From assembly GCA_041277045.1 (NCBI GenBank), contig JBGFSY010000001.1, positions 1,116,001 through 1,180,000 on the forward strand: 64,000 nucleotides of DNA, read 5' to 3'. Shown here piece after piece: positions 42,527 through 50,378 of this stretch. Made by a program: the position numbers and the translations under genes. Each line of letters begins with the position of its first letter. Positions within the stretch are counted from its first letter, which is position 1. This DNA comes from Reddybacter sp041277045. Lineage in GTDB: Bacteria > Pseudomonadota > Gammaproteobacteria > Pseudomonadales > Porticoccaceae. The notes beneath the pieces are model-generated. The model saw only the letters and a program-made list of their open reading frames with translations, was not told the origin of the DNA and searched no databases.

Positions 42527-43192
42527 ATGCGTTCGATACTTCTACTCAATGCCAAGGGTGGCTGTGGTAAAACCACTATGGCGACGAATATCGCCGCTTA
42601 TTTCGCGCTCAAGGGCAAGAACGTCGTCTTGGCTGACTTTGACCTCCAGGGTTCAAGTATGGATTGGCTGGCTGCTCGACCGGCTGCTCGACCGCGCATT
42701 CGTGGGCTGGCTGCCTGGCAGGGTAGGATTCGCGTGCCGAAAAATACCGACTATTTAATTATTGATAGTCCGGCTGCAGTTAGTGGTCGCCCTTTGGCTA
42801 ACCTGGTGCGGCGAGCGGATAGTATTCTGATTCCCGTCTTGCCTTCGCCTATGGATATTCGTGCAGCCGAGCATTTTATCGGTCAGTTAAATGCTCTGCG
42901 ACGAGTGCTTAATACTCAGGTTAAATTGGCAACGGTGGCTAACCGTGTGGGGGAGAATACGCTGGCGGCCGGTGATCTCGATGACTACCTTGAGATGATT
43001 AAATTGCCCAATGGTAAAAAAGTGCCCTATCTAGCTTTACTGCGCGCTAGTCAAAATTATATTCGCGCTGCCGAGACAGGTTTATCGATCTTTGAGTTTT
43101 CACCGTCGCGAACCGAACATGACAGGGCGTGCTGGAAGCGCATTTTTCGTTGGCTGGATAGTAAGCGCAGTCTGCCGGATCCAAAGGATTAA
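42527..43192 (+). CDS. ParA-family ATPase (orphan)
   Basis: 221 residues. Deviant Walker A KGGCGKTT (10-17), then LADFDLQGSSMDWL and YLIIDSPAAVSG. The C-terminal half is short, as in small orphan ParA proteins that position protein cargo. No parB or centromere-like repeats are nearby, so a plasmid-partition role is not supported. It stands alone between the SDR pair and a convergent SDR and ends in a strong terminator. Confidence 0.88.
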   Translation: MRSILLLNAKGGCGKTTMATNIAAYFALKGKNVVLADFDLQGSSMDWLAARPAARPRIRGLAAWQGRIRVPKNTDYLIIDSPAAVSGRPLANLVRRADSILIPVLPSPMDIRAAEHFIGQLNALRRVLNTQVKLATVANRVGENTLAAGDLDDYLEMIKLPNGKKVPYLALLRASQNYIRAAETGLSIFEFSPSRTEHDRACWKRIFRWLDSKRSLPDPKD

Positions 43193-43231
43193 TGACCCAT
43201 AGTGGGCCGCTAAGTGCCGAAGAAAACCTAT

Positions 43232-43261
43232 AAAAAAGCCGCGAATAGTCGCGGCTTTTTT
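43232..43261. terminator. Bidirectional Rho-independent terminator
   Basis: AAAAAA-GCCGCGA-ATAG-TCGCGGC-TTTTTT: a perfect 7-bp G/C stem flanked by an A-run and a T-run, so it works for the ParA gene (+) and for the convergent SDR (-). Confidence 0.93.
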
Positions 43262-43282
43262 ATGTTCGGCCAAGTATAGAAA

Positions 43283-44095
43283 TCAGGTAGCGGTAGTACC
43301 ACCATCAACCACGATTTCAGTACCGGTAACCCAGGGTGACTGATCGCTGGCCAGGTACAGGGCGGCGTTGGCAATATCGGAGGGCTGGCCAATCATGCCC
43401 ATCGGGGTGGCGCGATCGAAGGCATCTTTAACCTTATCCGCCGAGGGTGCGAGACCGGCATCGACGAAGCCCTGCAGCACGCTTTCACCCATATTGGTGG
43501 GGATCAGGCCGGGGTGAATGGAGTTAACGCGAATGCCGTATTTCAGGCTGGCGAATTCCACCGCCGCTGCTTTAGTCAGCAGTTTAACGCCACCTTTACT
43601 TCCGCAGTAGGCACCGAGCCCGGAGTAGCCGCGCAGACCGGCAACCGATGACAGGTTGATAATTGAGCCGCCCTTACCGGCAATGCCGCCGGGCTTCATG
43701 GCTATACAGGCGTGCTTAAGGCCGAGGAAGACACCGCTGACATTGATCTCGAGAACGCGTTGGAAATCTTCTAGTGAGGTGTTTTCAAGTAGAGCGCAGA
43801 TCTCGATACCGGCGTTATTGATCACTACATCGAGGCCACCAAATTGCTTGACGGTTTCAGCGGTAACACGCTCCCAGTCGGCTTCGTTGGTGACGTTGTG
43901 GGGTAAAAATGCAGCCTTGCCGCCGGCTTCTTCGATCTCTTTCACTGTGGCGCGGCCAAGATCCTCAAGAATATCGGTGATCATGATTGTTGCGCCAGCG
44001 CGTGACAGGGTCTTGGCAATTTCAGCACCCAGGCCGCGAGCGGAACCGGTAATTAAGGCAACTTTACCTTCCATAGAAATAGAAATTGTAGACAT
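43283..44095 (-). CDS. SDR-family oxidoreductase
   Basis: 270 residues, classical SDR. TGSARGLG cofactor loop near 16-23, Asp at the end of the second strand (TDILEDLG), INNAG, catalytic LSSVAGLRG and YCGSKGG, and end VTGTEIVVDGGTTAT. A Gly/Lys insertion (PGGIAGKGG) precedes the catalytic Ser strand. It is 54 nt downstream of the AraC-family gene on the same strand, so probably controlled by or co-transcribed with it. Confidence 0.92.
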   Translation of the reverse strand: MSTISISMEGKVALITGSARGLGAEIAKTLSRAGATIMITDILEDLGRATVKEIEEAGGKAAFLPHNVTNEADWERVTAETVKQFGGLDVVINNAGIEICALLENTSLEDFQRVLEINVSGVFLGLKHACIAMKPGGIAGKGGSIINLSSVAGLRGYSGLGAYCGSKGGVKLLTKAAAVEFASLKYGIRVNSIHPGLIPTNMGESVLQGFVDAGLAPSADKVKDAFDRATPMGMIGQPSDIANAALYLASDQSPWVTGTEIVVDGGTTAT

Positions 44096-44149
44096 AAGTG
44101 TATCCTTCGTTGGTAGTGGACGGGGCGATGGGCCTGTAAAATTTGGAGT

Positions 44150-45226
44150 TTATTTGACCAGTTTATGTGGCACATTATTGCGATATTCGGAGGGCGAGCA
44201 ACTACACCAGCGCTTGAAGGCGCGGCGAAAGCTGGTGGTGTCCTGGTAGCCGAGGTCGAGGGCAATGGCATCTATTGAGTGATCGGTGTTGCGTAAAGCC
44301 TCGGTCGCGAGTTGCTTGTGCACGATATCGCGCAGCTTGCGGTAAGTGGTGTTTTCAGCCTGCAGATAGCGAATAATAGTGCGTGATGACACGTTAAAAA
44401 TGTTGGCCAGGTCTTCCAGGCTGGGCATGTTGTCGGGCTGGCGGCGCATCAGTTCGAGTACATAGCTCATGGTTAGTTTGTTAGAGCGTAGCTCCTGCAT
44501 TTTTTGCTGGAGTTGGTCTTCTGCGAGTTTATGAATGTGCTTATCAGCAGTAATACAACGTGTGTCGAGAATGCGCTTGGGTAAAACCAGCATATGCTTG
44601 TTGCCGTTAAAGCAGATTTCACCGGAAAAAAAGTCTTTGTAGTCGTTAGCATAGTCGGGCGGAGGGAAAGCAAAGACGACCTTGGCGCAGGTCAGAGTCT
44701 GGCCGCTAACAAACTCCAGGGCATTTTGTATAGTTAACATCATCGCCTCGACCACGACAGTCTGAAACTCTGGATTGCCGTGGGTTTCGACAATTTCGAC
44801 AATGACGTTGTCCGTGTCGTAGTAAATCTCGAGATCACAAAAGGTAATGGCGGTGTGGTAGTACTTGGCGGCATCGTGAATGGCCTGGCCGACCGTTTCA
44901 CTGCTGATCACGGCCACGCCCATGGCGCCATGGCTGGAGATATGAATTTGTCGACCGATGGATAAACCGGCGCCGGGCATATTCTGGCTTTCCATCAGTT
45001 CAAAAATGGCGTCAGAAAGTGGACCGAAGGCAACTTTTGCAGAGGGGTCAGCAAGCTGTTCTTTGCTAATACCGTGTAGGGAAAAACAGGCTTCAACGTC
45101 GTCACTTTGGCCCATGGTGTTGAACACCAGATTGGCATAAGCCGAAGACACATAAGGTCCGCTACTTATTGCAGAAGGGTCTGCAGGAGATACCGGTTTA
45201 TTCACTGGCGGTGTTTTAGCAGGCAT
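44150..45226 (-). CDS. AraC-family regulator with Arabinose_bd-type N-terminal domain
   Basis: 358 residues. The N-terminal ligand domain (about 40-235) is of the OruR/ArgR-like AraC type seen next to fatty-acid and ring-degradation genes (LHGISKEQLADPSAKVAFGP; GAMGVAVISSETVGQAI). The C-terminal double helix-turn-helix (about 255-350) has LEDLANIFNVSSRTIIRYL and IALDLGYQDTTSFRRAFKRW. It is divergent from the luciferase-like oxidoreductase gene across a 289-nt gap and likely controls that gene and the SDR behind it. Confidence 0.92.
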   Translation of the reverse strand: MPAKTPPVNKPVSPADPSAISSGPYVSSAYANLVFNTMGQSDDVEACFSLHGISKEQLADPSAKVAFGPLSDAIFELMESQNMPGAGLSIGRQIHISSHGAMGVAVISSETVGQAIHDAAKYYHTAITFCDLEIYYDTDNVIVEIVETHGNPEFQTVVVEAMMLTIQNALEFVSGQTLTCAKVVFAFPPPDYANDYKDFFSGEICFNGNKHMLVLPKRILDTRCITADKHIHKLAEDQLQQKMQELRSNKLTMSYVLELMRRQPDNMPSLEDLANIFNVSSRTIIRYLQAENTTYRKLRDIVHKQLATEALRNTDHSIDAIALDLGYQDTTSFRRAFKRWCSCSPSEYRNNVPHKLVK

Positions 45227-45469
45227 AAGTCAAGTCGATTCCAGTGGGTCACTAGTATAAATTAGTTTTTTTATAGCGCCCGAGTTCGGCAGTTTATAGT
45301 GGCATTGATGCCGTGCACATGTAGGGAGTGTAGCGTATCTGCTAGTGAATTTCTTTTAGCAATTCAGTTAGCTATATAGCACGAGGTTGTTTCATTACCC
45401 TTCTCGTTGACTATAGGCAAAACACCTTACAATCGTTCAAACCTTTGCGTTGTTGTTTTTGTACACTAG

Positions 45470-45499
45470 TTGACAGCTAATCAAAGACATACTTATAAA
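45470..45499 (+). promoter_or_regulatory. Possible sigma-70 promoter before the luciferase-like gene
   Basis: TTGACA, 18-nt spacer, TATAAA. The -10 ends only 16 nt before the GTG start, so the leader would be very short and overlap the AGGAGAG ribosome site. Strong match to consensus, but the placement is tight. Confidence 0.4.
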
Positions 45500-45515
45500 A
45501 ATAGGAGAGCAAACT

Positions 45516-46532
45516 GTGAAAATTGATAGTAGTTTTAGTTTTGGTGACAAGATGGATGACATCAGTTCGATCAAAGAGGGCTACCGGGCCTTTGAAAATC
45601 AGGGCTTCGATGGTGTTGTTACTGCCGAGATACAAAATGATCCCTTTCTAATTGTCGGCATGGGTGCCGATGCCACGGAGAAAGTTGAGCTGCGGACCGG
45701 TATCGCTGTGGCTTTTGCCCGTAGCCCGATGACCACTGCATACACTGCACATGATTTAAACGCCTATTCCAAAGGGCGCTTTACACTTGGTCTGGGCTCG
45801 CAGATCAAAGCCCATGTCACCAAGCGCTTTGGCATGCCCTGGCACGGCCCCGCCAAGCAAATGAGTGAGTTTATTCGCGCCCTGCATGCGATTTGGGATT
45901 GCTGGTACGATGACGAACCTTTGGGTTTTCGTGGTGATTGTTACCAGCACACTTTAATGACACCGGATTTTACGCCGAAAAATATCGAGTACGGTCGCCC
46001 CAAAGTGGTGATGGCCGCTGTTGGCCCGCTGATGATTAAAACTGCGGCTAAAGATGCCGATGGTATTATTATTCACACTTTTAGCACACAGAAATTCATT
46101 GAAGAACGCATCCTGCCCGGCATTAATGAGACCCTGGCTGAAAATGGTCGCTCGCGCAGTGATTTTGAAGTTTCTCTGCCGCCCTTTGTGGTCACTGGGC
46201 AGACGGAAGAGGAGTTCGAAGCCTGCAAGCAGAAGGTCAAATACCGCATTTCTTTTTATGCCTCGACCCCCGCCTATAAAACTGTGCTCGAATGTCACGA
46301 CTGGCAAGACCTCCATCCCAAGCTCAACCACCTTTCCAAGAATAATGGCTGGGATAAAATGCCCGAGCTGATCAGCGATGAAATGCTTGAAACCTTTGCC
46401 GTGGTCGGAGAGCCTCTACAGGTGGCCGAAAAAATGAAGGCCCGTTACGGTAATTTGGTCGATAGACTAACGCTGGAAAACAGTTTGCCCACCGATGTGC
46501 TGGCCAAACAGATGGCAATTATTCGGGGCTGA
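45516..46532 (+). CDS. Luciferase-like (LLM) oxidoreductase, TIGR03617-like
   Basis: 338 residues, GTG start with AGGAGAG 7 nt upstream. TIM-barrel bacterial-luciferase fold: EGYRAFENQGFDGVVTAE, LRTGIAVAFARSPMTTAYTA, YSKGRFTLGLGSQIKAHVTK. The pattern resembles the TIGR03617 group, whose actinobacterial members are annotated as F420-dependent; in a gammaproteobacterium FMN or F420 are both possible and the sequence does not decide. It probably carries out an oxidation step in the neighbouring catabolic cluster. Confidence 0.85.
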   Translation: MKIDSSFSFGDKMDDISSIKEGYRAFENQGFDGVVTAEIQNDPFLIVGMGADATEKVELRTGIAVAFARSPMTTAYTAHDLNAYSKGRFTLGLGSQIKAHVTKRFGMPWHGPAKQMSEFIRALHAIWDCWYDDEPLGFRGDCYQHTLMTPDFTPKNIEYGRPKVVMAAVGPLMIKTAAKDADGIIIHTFSTQKFIEERILPGINETLAENGRSRSDFEVSLPPFVVTGQTEEEFEACKQKVKYRISFYASTPAYKTVLECHDWQDLHPKLNHLSKNNGWDKMPELISDEMLETFAVVGEPLQVAEKMKARYGNLVDRLTLENSLPTDVLAKQMAIIRG

Positions 46533-46682
46533 ATTTAAAGGCTGTTGATTGAAATGGCGGCGTATTTCCTCTGCTACCAGCTAGAGGGGATACCGCTGCT
46601 GCTTGTTTTTATAATTAGTTGAGGGCGGTATAGCCCCTGTTTTTTTTAGACTGTATCCTGTTCCGCTCTGCAGCTTCCTCGG

Positions 46683-46787
46683 TCACCAACGACACTCAGT
46701 ATGGCGCCAACGCCAGCGGTTTTTTGCATCGCCGCTGTTGCCTGCTGCAGCGCCAAGAGCACCGCCAACAACGAGGTCTTTCTTCAT
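46683..46787 (-). other. Possible small or decayed gene in a long intergenic gap
   Basis: The gap 46533-47022 (490 nt) has no track-sized gene. On the - strand an AAGGAAGG ribosome site precedes ATG at 46787 and a 34-codon frame starting MKKDLVVGGALGAAAG, which turns into an unlikely Trp/Arg-rich end. Moving one base near codon 17 gives a smoother continuation (ATAAMQKTAGVGAIL...) to a TAA further on, so this may be a frameshifted small glycine-rich protein. Low confidence; no homologue is recognised. Confidence 0.25.
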
Positions 46788-46954
46788 GAGACCTTCCTTT
46801 TATTTTAAATAATGTGGGGTGACGCGAAAATAAAGGGTCATTATAAAAACACCTTTTTCAAGTCAAAAGTAATTTTGCTTTTGTCCGGCAGAGGATGATG
46901 ATTGAGGCCGCAGTGGTGAGTGCCGCATACTATGCCACTAGATTGACAATACTG

Positions 46955-46981
46955 CGGCGCACGACTTTTTTGTCGGTGCCG
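46955..46981 (+). other. Hairpin in the leader of the downstream SDR
   Basis: CGGCGCACGAC-TTTTTT-GTCGGTGCCG folds into a stem with two or three bulges. It lies about 40 nt before the SDR ATG and just after a TTGACA at 46943. It could be an operator or a leader structure; unproven. Confidence 0.3.
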
Positions 46982-47022
46982 GGAAAATAATTCACACGCG
47001 AATAAAAGCGGAGAACAATATT

Positions 47023-47772
47023 ATGGGCAACAGACTAGAAGGCAAAGTAGCCATTATTACTGGCGGTGCCAGCGGCATCGGTGAGGCACACGCACATCTT
47101 TTTGCACGCGAGGGGGCCAAGGTCGTCATTACAGACGTCCAGGAAAACCTTGGTGCCAAGGTCGTCGCTGCAATTCAAAGCGAGGGTGGCGATGCCATCT
47201 TCATCCGTCAGGATGTCACGAGTGAGTCCGATTGGGCCGATGTCGCCAAGCAGACGGTTGAAAAATACGGCGCCATTACAACCCTGATCAACAATGCCGG
47301 TGTTGGTAATTTTACCGGTGTTGAAGAGGAGACGCTGGAAGGTTTTAACCGCGTTGTCGCCATTTGCCAAACCGGCGTTTGGTTGGGCATGAGGGCCTGT
47401 ATGCCGGCTTTAAAGAAGTCGGGTAACGGTGCCATCGTCAATATCTCATCACTGTTCGGCATTATCGGTACACCCAGCATGATTTCCTACCACGGTGCTA
47501 AAGGTGCGGTGCGCTTGATGACCAAATCGGCGGGCCTGGAATATGCTCAGCAGGGTGTACGGGTCAACTCGGTTCACCCCGGGATTATCGAAACACCGCT
47601 GGCGAAGACCATGGGTGAGGAGCAGATGAAGGCCATTATTGCCTCGACGCCGATGGCGAAAATGGGCCGGCCCATTGATATCGCCACCATGTCGCTGTTT
47701 TTGAGTTCGGATGAGGCCGCTTTTATTACCGGCTCCGAGTTTGTGGTTGATGGTGGCTGGGGTGCTCAGTAA
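47023..47772 (+). CDS. SDR-family oxidoreductase
   Basis: 249 residues. Cofactor loop TGGASGIG (about 14-21), Asp in ITDVQENLG favouring NAD, INNAG, catalytic ISSLFGIIG and YHGAKGA (Tyr and Lys), end ITGSEFVVDGGWGAQ. It is similar in style to hydroxysteroid or cyclohexanol dehydrogenases of the family, but the substrate is unknown. It has its own leader and ends at a strong terminator. Confidence 0.92.
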   Translation: MGNRLEGKVAIITGGASGIGEAHAHLFAREGAKVVITDVQENLGAKVVAAIQSEGGDAIFIRQDVTSESDWADVAKQTVEKYGAITTLINNAGVGNFTGVEEETLEGFNRVVAICQTGVWLGMRACMPALKKSGNGAIVNISSLFGIIGTPSMISYHGAKGAVRLMTKSAGLEYAQQGVRVNSVHPGIIETPLAKTMGEEQMKAIIASTPMAKMGRPIDIATMSLFLSSDEAAFITGSEFVVDGGWGAQ

Positions 47773-47824
47773 GCTGTCCTAATAAACCATGCGGGTTCTT
47801 TATTTTTAGGGGCTGACATGGTTT

Positions 47825-47861
47825 AAAAAAGGCCGGGGCTTTTATAGCACCGGCCTTTTTT
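47825..47861. terminator. Bidirectional Rho-independent terminator
   Basis: AAAAAA-GGCCGG, 13-nt loop, CCGGCC-TTTTTT. It serves the SDR (+) and the convergent amidohydrolase (-). Confidence 0.92.
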
Positions 47862-47884
47862 ATTGTGTGGGCTATTTAAATGAA

Positions 47885-49594
47885 TCAGCCATCGCCGTGG
47901 CGCAATAATCGTCCCGAATAGACATCGGTTTCCTTGTCGTTTTCAAGAATGACTTCGCCGTTGACCAGCACATAATTATAGCCCTTTGCTTTTTGCACAC
48001 GGCGCCATTCATTGCCGGGCATGTCGTGGACAATTTCTCCGGGCAGCACTTCGAGGTTCTCATAATCGTAGACGATGATATCCGCCGGCGCCCCCTCCTT
48101 GATTTGGCCCCTGTCTTTAAAGCCGGCGAGGGATGCAGGTAGGGCACTAAGACGCCAGTGAACATCTTCCAGTGACAGCATTTTATGCTCGCGCACATAG
48201 GTGACAATGGCTTCGGTTGGATAGCGCCCGGCAGTCAGGAAGCGGGTGTGAGCGCCGCCGTCAGAAACACCAAACGTAATAAAGGGGTCGTCAATAATCT
48301 CCTTCATATACTCGAGGTTGCCGGCGCTGGGCAATGAGGCAAAGAATTCGGCCTTCAGGTTGGTGCCGACAGCGATATCCAGCATGGCGTCGACGGGGTG
48401 TTTGCCGGTTTTTTCCGCGATCAGGCTGAGTTTGTGGTCTTTAAACTCACCGAACAGGTCGGAGTTAGTGCGTATCAGCACGGTGTCTTCCAGCGGCCCG
48501 GTGGCGGCAAATCCAGGGGGATTGTCTTTTAGGCTCTGGCGCAGTGCCGGGTCGGCCATTTTCGCCAGGCGTTCTTCAAAGGTGCCGGTGGTGACATGGC
48601 GCCAGGCCTCCGAGTCGTCCCACAGGTTCCACTCGTCGAGGGAAAAGTTAAAGCCGCCGTCTGTGGTTAAGCCCTGGCCGTAAACCTTGTTGCCACGCGC
48701 ATGGCATTCACTGAGCCATTTGAGGGCATCGCGGTGTACGCTGGGATCATTGGCATTGGCCTGCACCACGTTATACAAAATGGGTCGACCGCTGATCTCG
48801 GCCAGCTCTTCCATGTGGGCGCGGTCTTTTTCCGGCTCGTTGCCACTGAGCATGGTCATTTGAATAAAGCCCTCGTTGCGTTTTGCTAGTACCTTGGCGA
48901 GGGCAATACAGGTCTCGTTGTGCATCACATCGGTGGGCATTGGCGTGCCGTCGTAGTCGCGCTGTATATCGGCGCCACAGCCGGGGGCCAGGCGCTGGGC
49001 CGACCAGCCACAACCGCCAGCATCCATAGCCTCTTCGAGTACGTGGATGATCTCTGCCTCTTCTTCAGGCGTTGGCAAGGCGCCCGCTTTTGCGCGCTCC
49101 ATACCCATCACCCAAATTAACAGGGGCACGAGGGGCACATAGGGTAGAATATTAATGGCTTTGGGGGTGCGTTCGAGGCTGTCGAGGTAGTCGGGAAAGG
49201 TCACCCAATCCCAGGGCATGCCCTCTTTCATCGATTCAAGGGGGATGGCTTCGACACGGGTCATCGACAGCATCGAGCGCTCGCGTAACTCCGGCTTAAC
49301 CGGGGCAAAACCAAAACCACAGTTGCCGATGACCACGGAGGTGATACCGTGCCAGCCCGACAGGGTGCAGTAGGGGTCCCAGAAAATTTGCGCGTCGTAG
49401 TGGGTGTGCAGGTCGATAAAACCGGGGCAAACATGCTTGCCCTCGGCGTCGAGTACTTGTTTGGCATCACTCGCGTCGAGTCGGCCTATTTTGGCAATAA
49501 GGCCATCTTTAATGCCGATGTCGCCCTTGTAGCGGGGAATGCGGGTGCCGTCAAAAATAATACCGTTTTGAATAATCGTGTCGTAGGTGGGCAT
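47885..49594 (-). CDS. D-aminoacylase-like amidohydrolase
   Basis: 569-residue zinc hydrolase of the amidohydrolase family 3/D-aminoacylase type. Metal ligands are in DLHTHYDAQ (His63, His65), the bridging-Cys region IGNCGFGFAP (Cys92), and the catalytic Asp in GVSDGGAHTRF. An N-terminal and C-terminal small beta domain (FDGTRIPRYKGDIGIKDGLI; IKEGAPADIIVYDYENLEVL) closes the fold. Family members cut N-acyl-D-amino acids or related amides and lactones. The many such genes near SDR, LLM and CoA genes suggest a catabolic rather than peptidic role, but this is inference. Confidence 0.87.
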   Translation of the reverse strand: MPTYDTIIQNGIIFDGTRIPRYKGDIGIKDGLIAKIGRLDASDAKQVLDAEGKHVCPGFIDLHTHYDAQIFWDPYCTLSGWHGITSVVIGNCGFGFAPVKPELRERSMLSMTRVEAIPLESMKEGMPWDWVTFPDYLDSLERTPKAINILPYVPLVPLLIWVMGMERAKAGALPTPEEEAEIIHVLEEAMDAGGCGWSAQRLAPGCGADIQRDYDGTPMPTDVMHNETCIALAKVLAKRNEGFIQMTMLSGNEPEKDRAHMEELAEISGRPILYNVVQANANDPSVHRDALKWLSECHARGNKVYGQGLTTDGGFNFSLDEWNLWDDSEAWRHVTTGTFEERLAKMADPALRQSLKDNPPGFAATGPLEDTVLIRTNSDLFGEFKDHKLSLIAEKTGKHPVDAMLDIAVGTNLKAEFFASLPSAGNLEYMKEIIDDPFITFGVSDGGAHTRFLTAGRYPTEAIVTYVREHKMLSLEDVHWRLSALPASLAGFKDRGQIKEGAPADIIVYDYENLEVLPGEIVHDMPGNEWRRVQKAKGYNYVLVNGEVILENDKETDVYSGRLLRHGDG

Positions 49595-49858
49595 GATGGA
49601 GCTCCTGCGTGATGGGCAGGGTTACATCCGGACAATTACCTTATTCAACATTCTGTGTAGAGAAACTGCGTTTGATACTGCAAGGCGCACTCTATCGGAG
49701 TGATAGATGTAACCTGATCCTTGTTTATAATTTATTTTTATTTCCTGAACTCACGGTACTATTTCGTACACTTGACTGCAAGATTAACTTTCAGGGCAGG
49801 GGTATTTGTTTGTTGGGATTTTAAACGCCGTACTGGGTGCTGGTGATTGGGCTGTGTT

Positions 49859-50230
49859 TTAAATTCTGTGGCTATAGGCCATGGATGAGTGCAGTAAGCT
49901 CAATTTATCATGGGGTTCGATCGCCATAATCTCGCAGCCAATGGCCTGAAGCTGTTGGTTTTGTAGTTCTGGCTTACTCCAGGCGACGCGAATGCCGAGT
50001 TCGATGGTTGTTTTGCCCTTCTGGGGGTGGGGCAGGTCGATGGAAACCAGTCGCCGCTGGTCGACGGGCAGATTTAGGCTGGAAAACAACATAAAGCCGC
50101 TGGTGGAAACATCGGCTATATAGCCGATAGTTGATTTGTTGACGATGTCGTAGACCTTGGCAAGTGCGGTATAGGCCGCTCGGGGAGAGCGGGGCAACTG
50201 GCTGTCTAGCTGGAGGTTAACTTCGCTCAC
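49859..50230 (-). CDS. PilZ-domain protein
   Basis: 123 residues, GTG start. A single PilZ-like barrel: GYIADVSTSGFMLFSS (the D-x-S-x-x-G part), VSIDLPHP, and LQAIGCEIMAIEPHDK. The paired Arg motif that binds c-di-GMP (RxxxR) is not clear; RSPRAAY near residue 14 is a poor fit. Binding of c-di-GMP is therefore uncertain. The 264-nt gap before the amidohydrolase holds no gene I can support. Confidence 0.7.
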   Translation of the reverse strand: MSEVNLQLDSQLPRSPRAAYTALAKVYDIVNKSTIGYIADVSTSGFMLFSSLNLPVDQRRLVSIDLPHPQKGKTTIELGIRVAWSKPELQNQQLQAIGCEIMAIEPHDKLSLLHSSMAYSHRI

Positions 50231-50249
50231 CCTGGACTCTCTGGTTAGT

Positions 50250-50275
50250 AAAAAATAGCGAGCCTTAAATGGCTC
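50250..50275 (-). terminator. Probable terminator after the MATE gene
   Basis: On the - strand GAGCC-ATTTAA-GGCTC, followed after 4 nt by TTTTTT. Five-bp stem, about 100 nt after the MATE stop and before the PilZ gene. Confidence 0.5.
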
Positions 50276-50378
50276 TTAACGCTATCGCGTACGGTCGCTC
50301 GGCACCCCTGTGTGGGTGGGCAATCCATTACGCGATTTCCTTGTTGCATCAGGTCTCGATTGATAGCGGTGTGAGGTC

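Noticed and set aside
42671..42694. 12-bp perfect tandem repeat in the ParA gene
   Set aside because: It encodes AARPAARP, close to a natural Ala/Arg/Pro-rich loop of such proteins, is only two copies, and keeps the frame.
49609..49824. 71-codon + strand open frame upstream of the amidohydrolase
   Set aside because: No ribosome site, no domain, odd composition; treated as non-coding.
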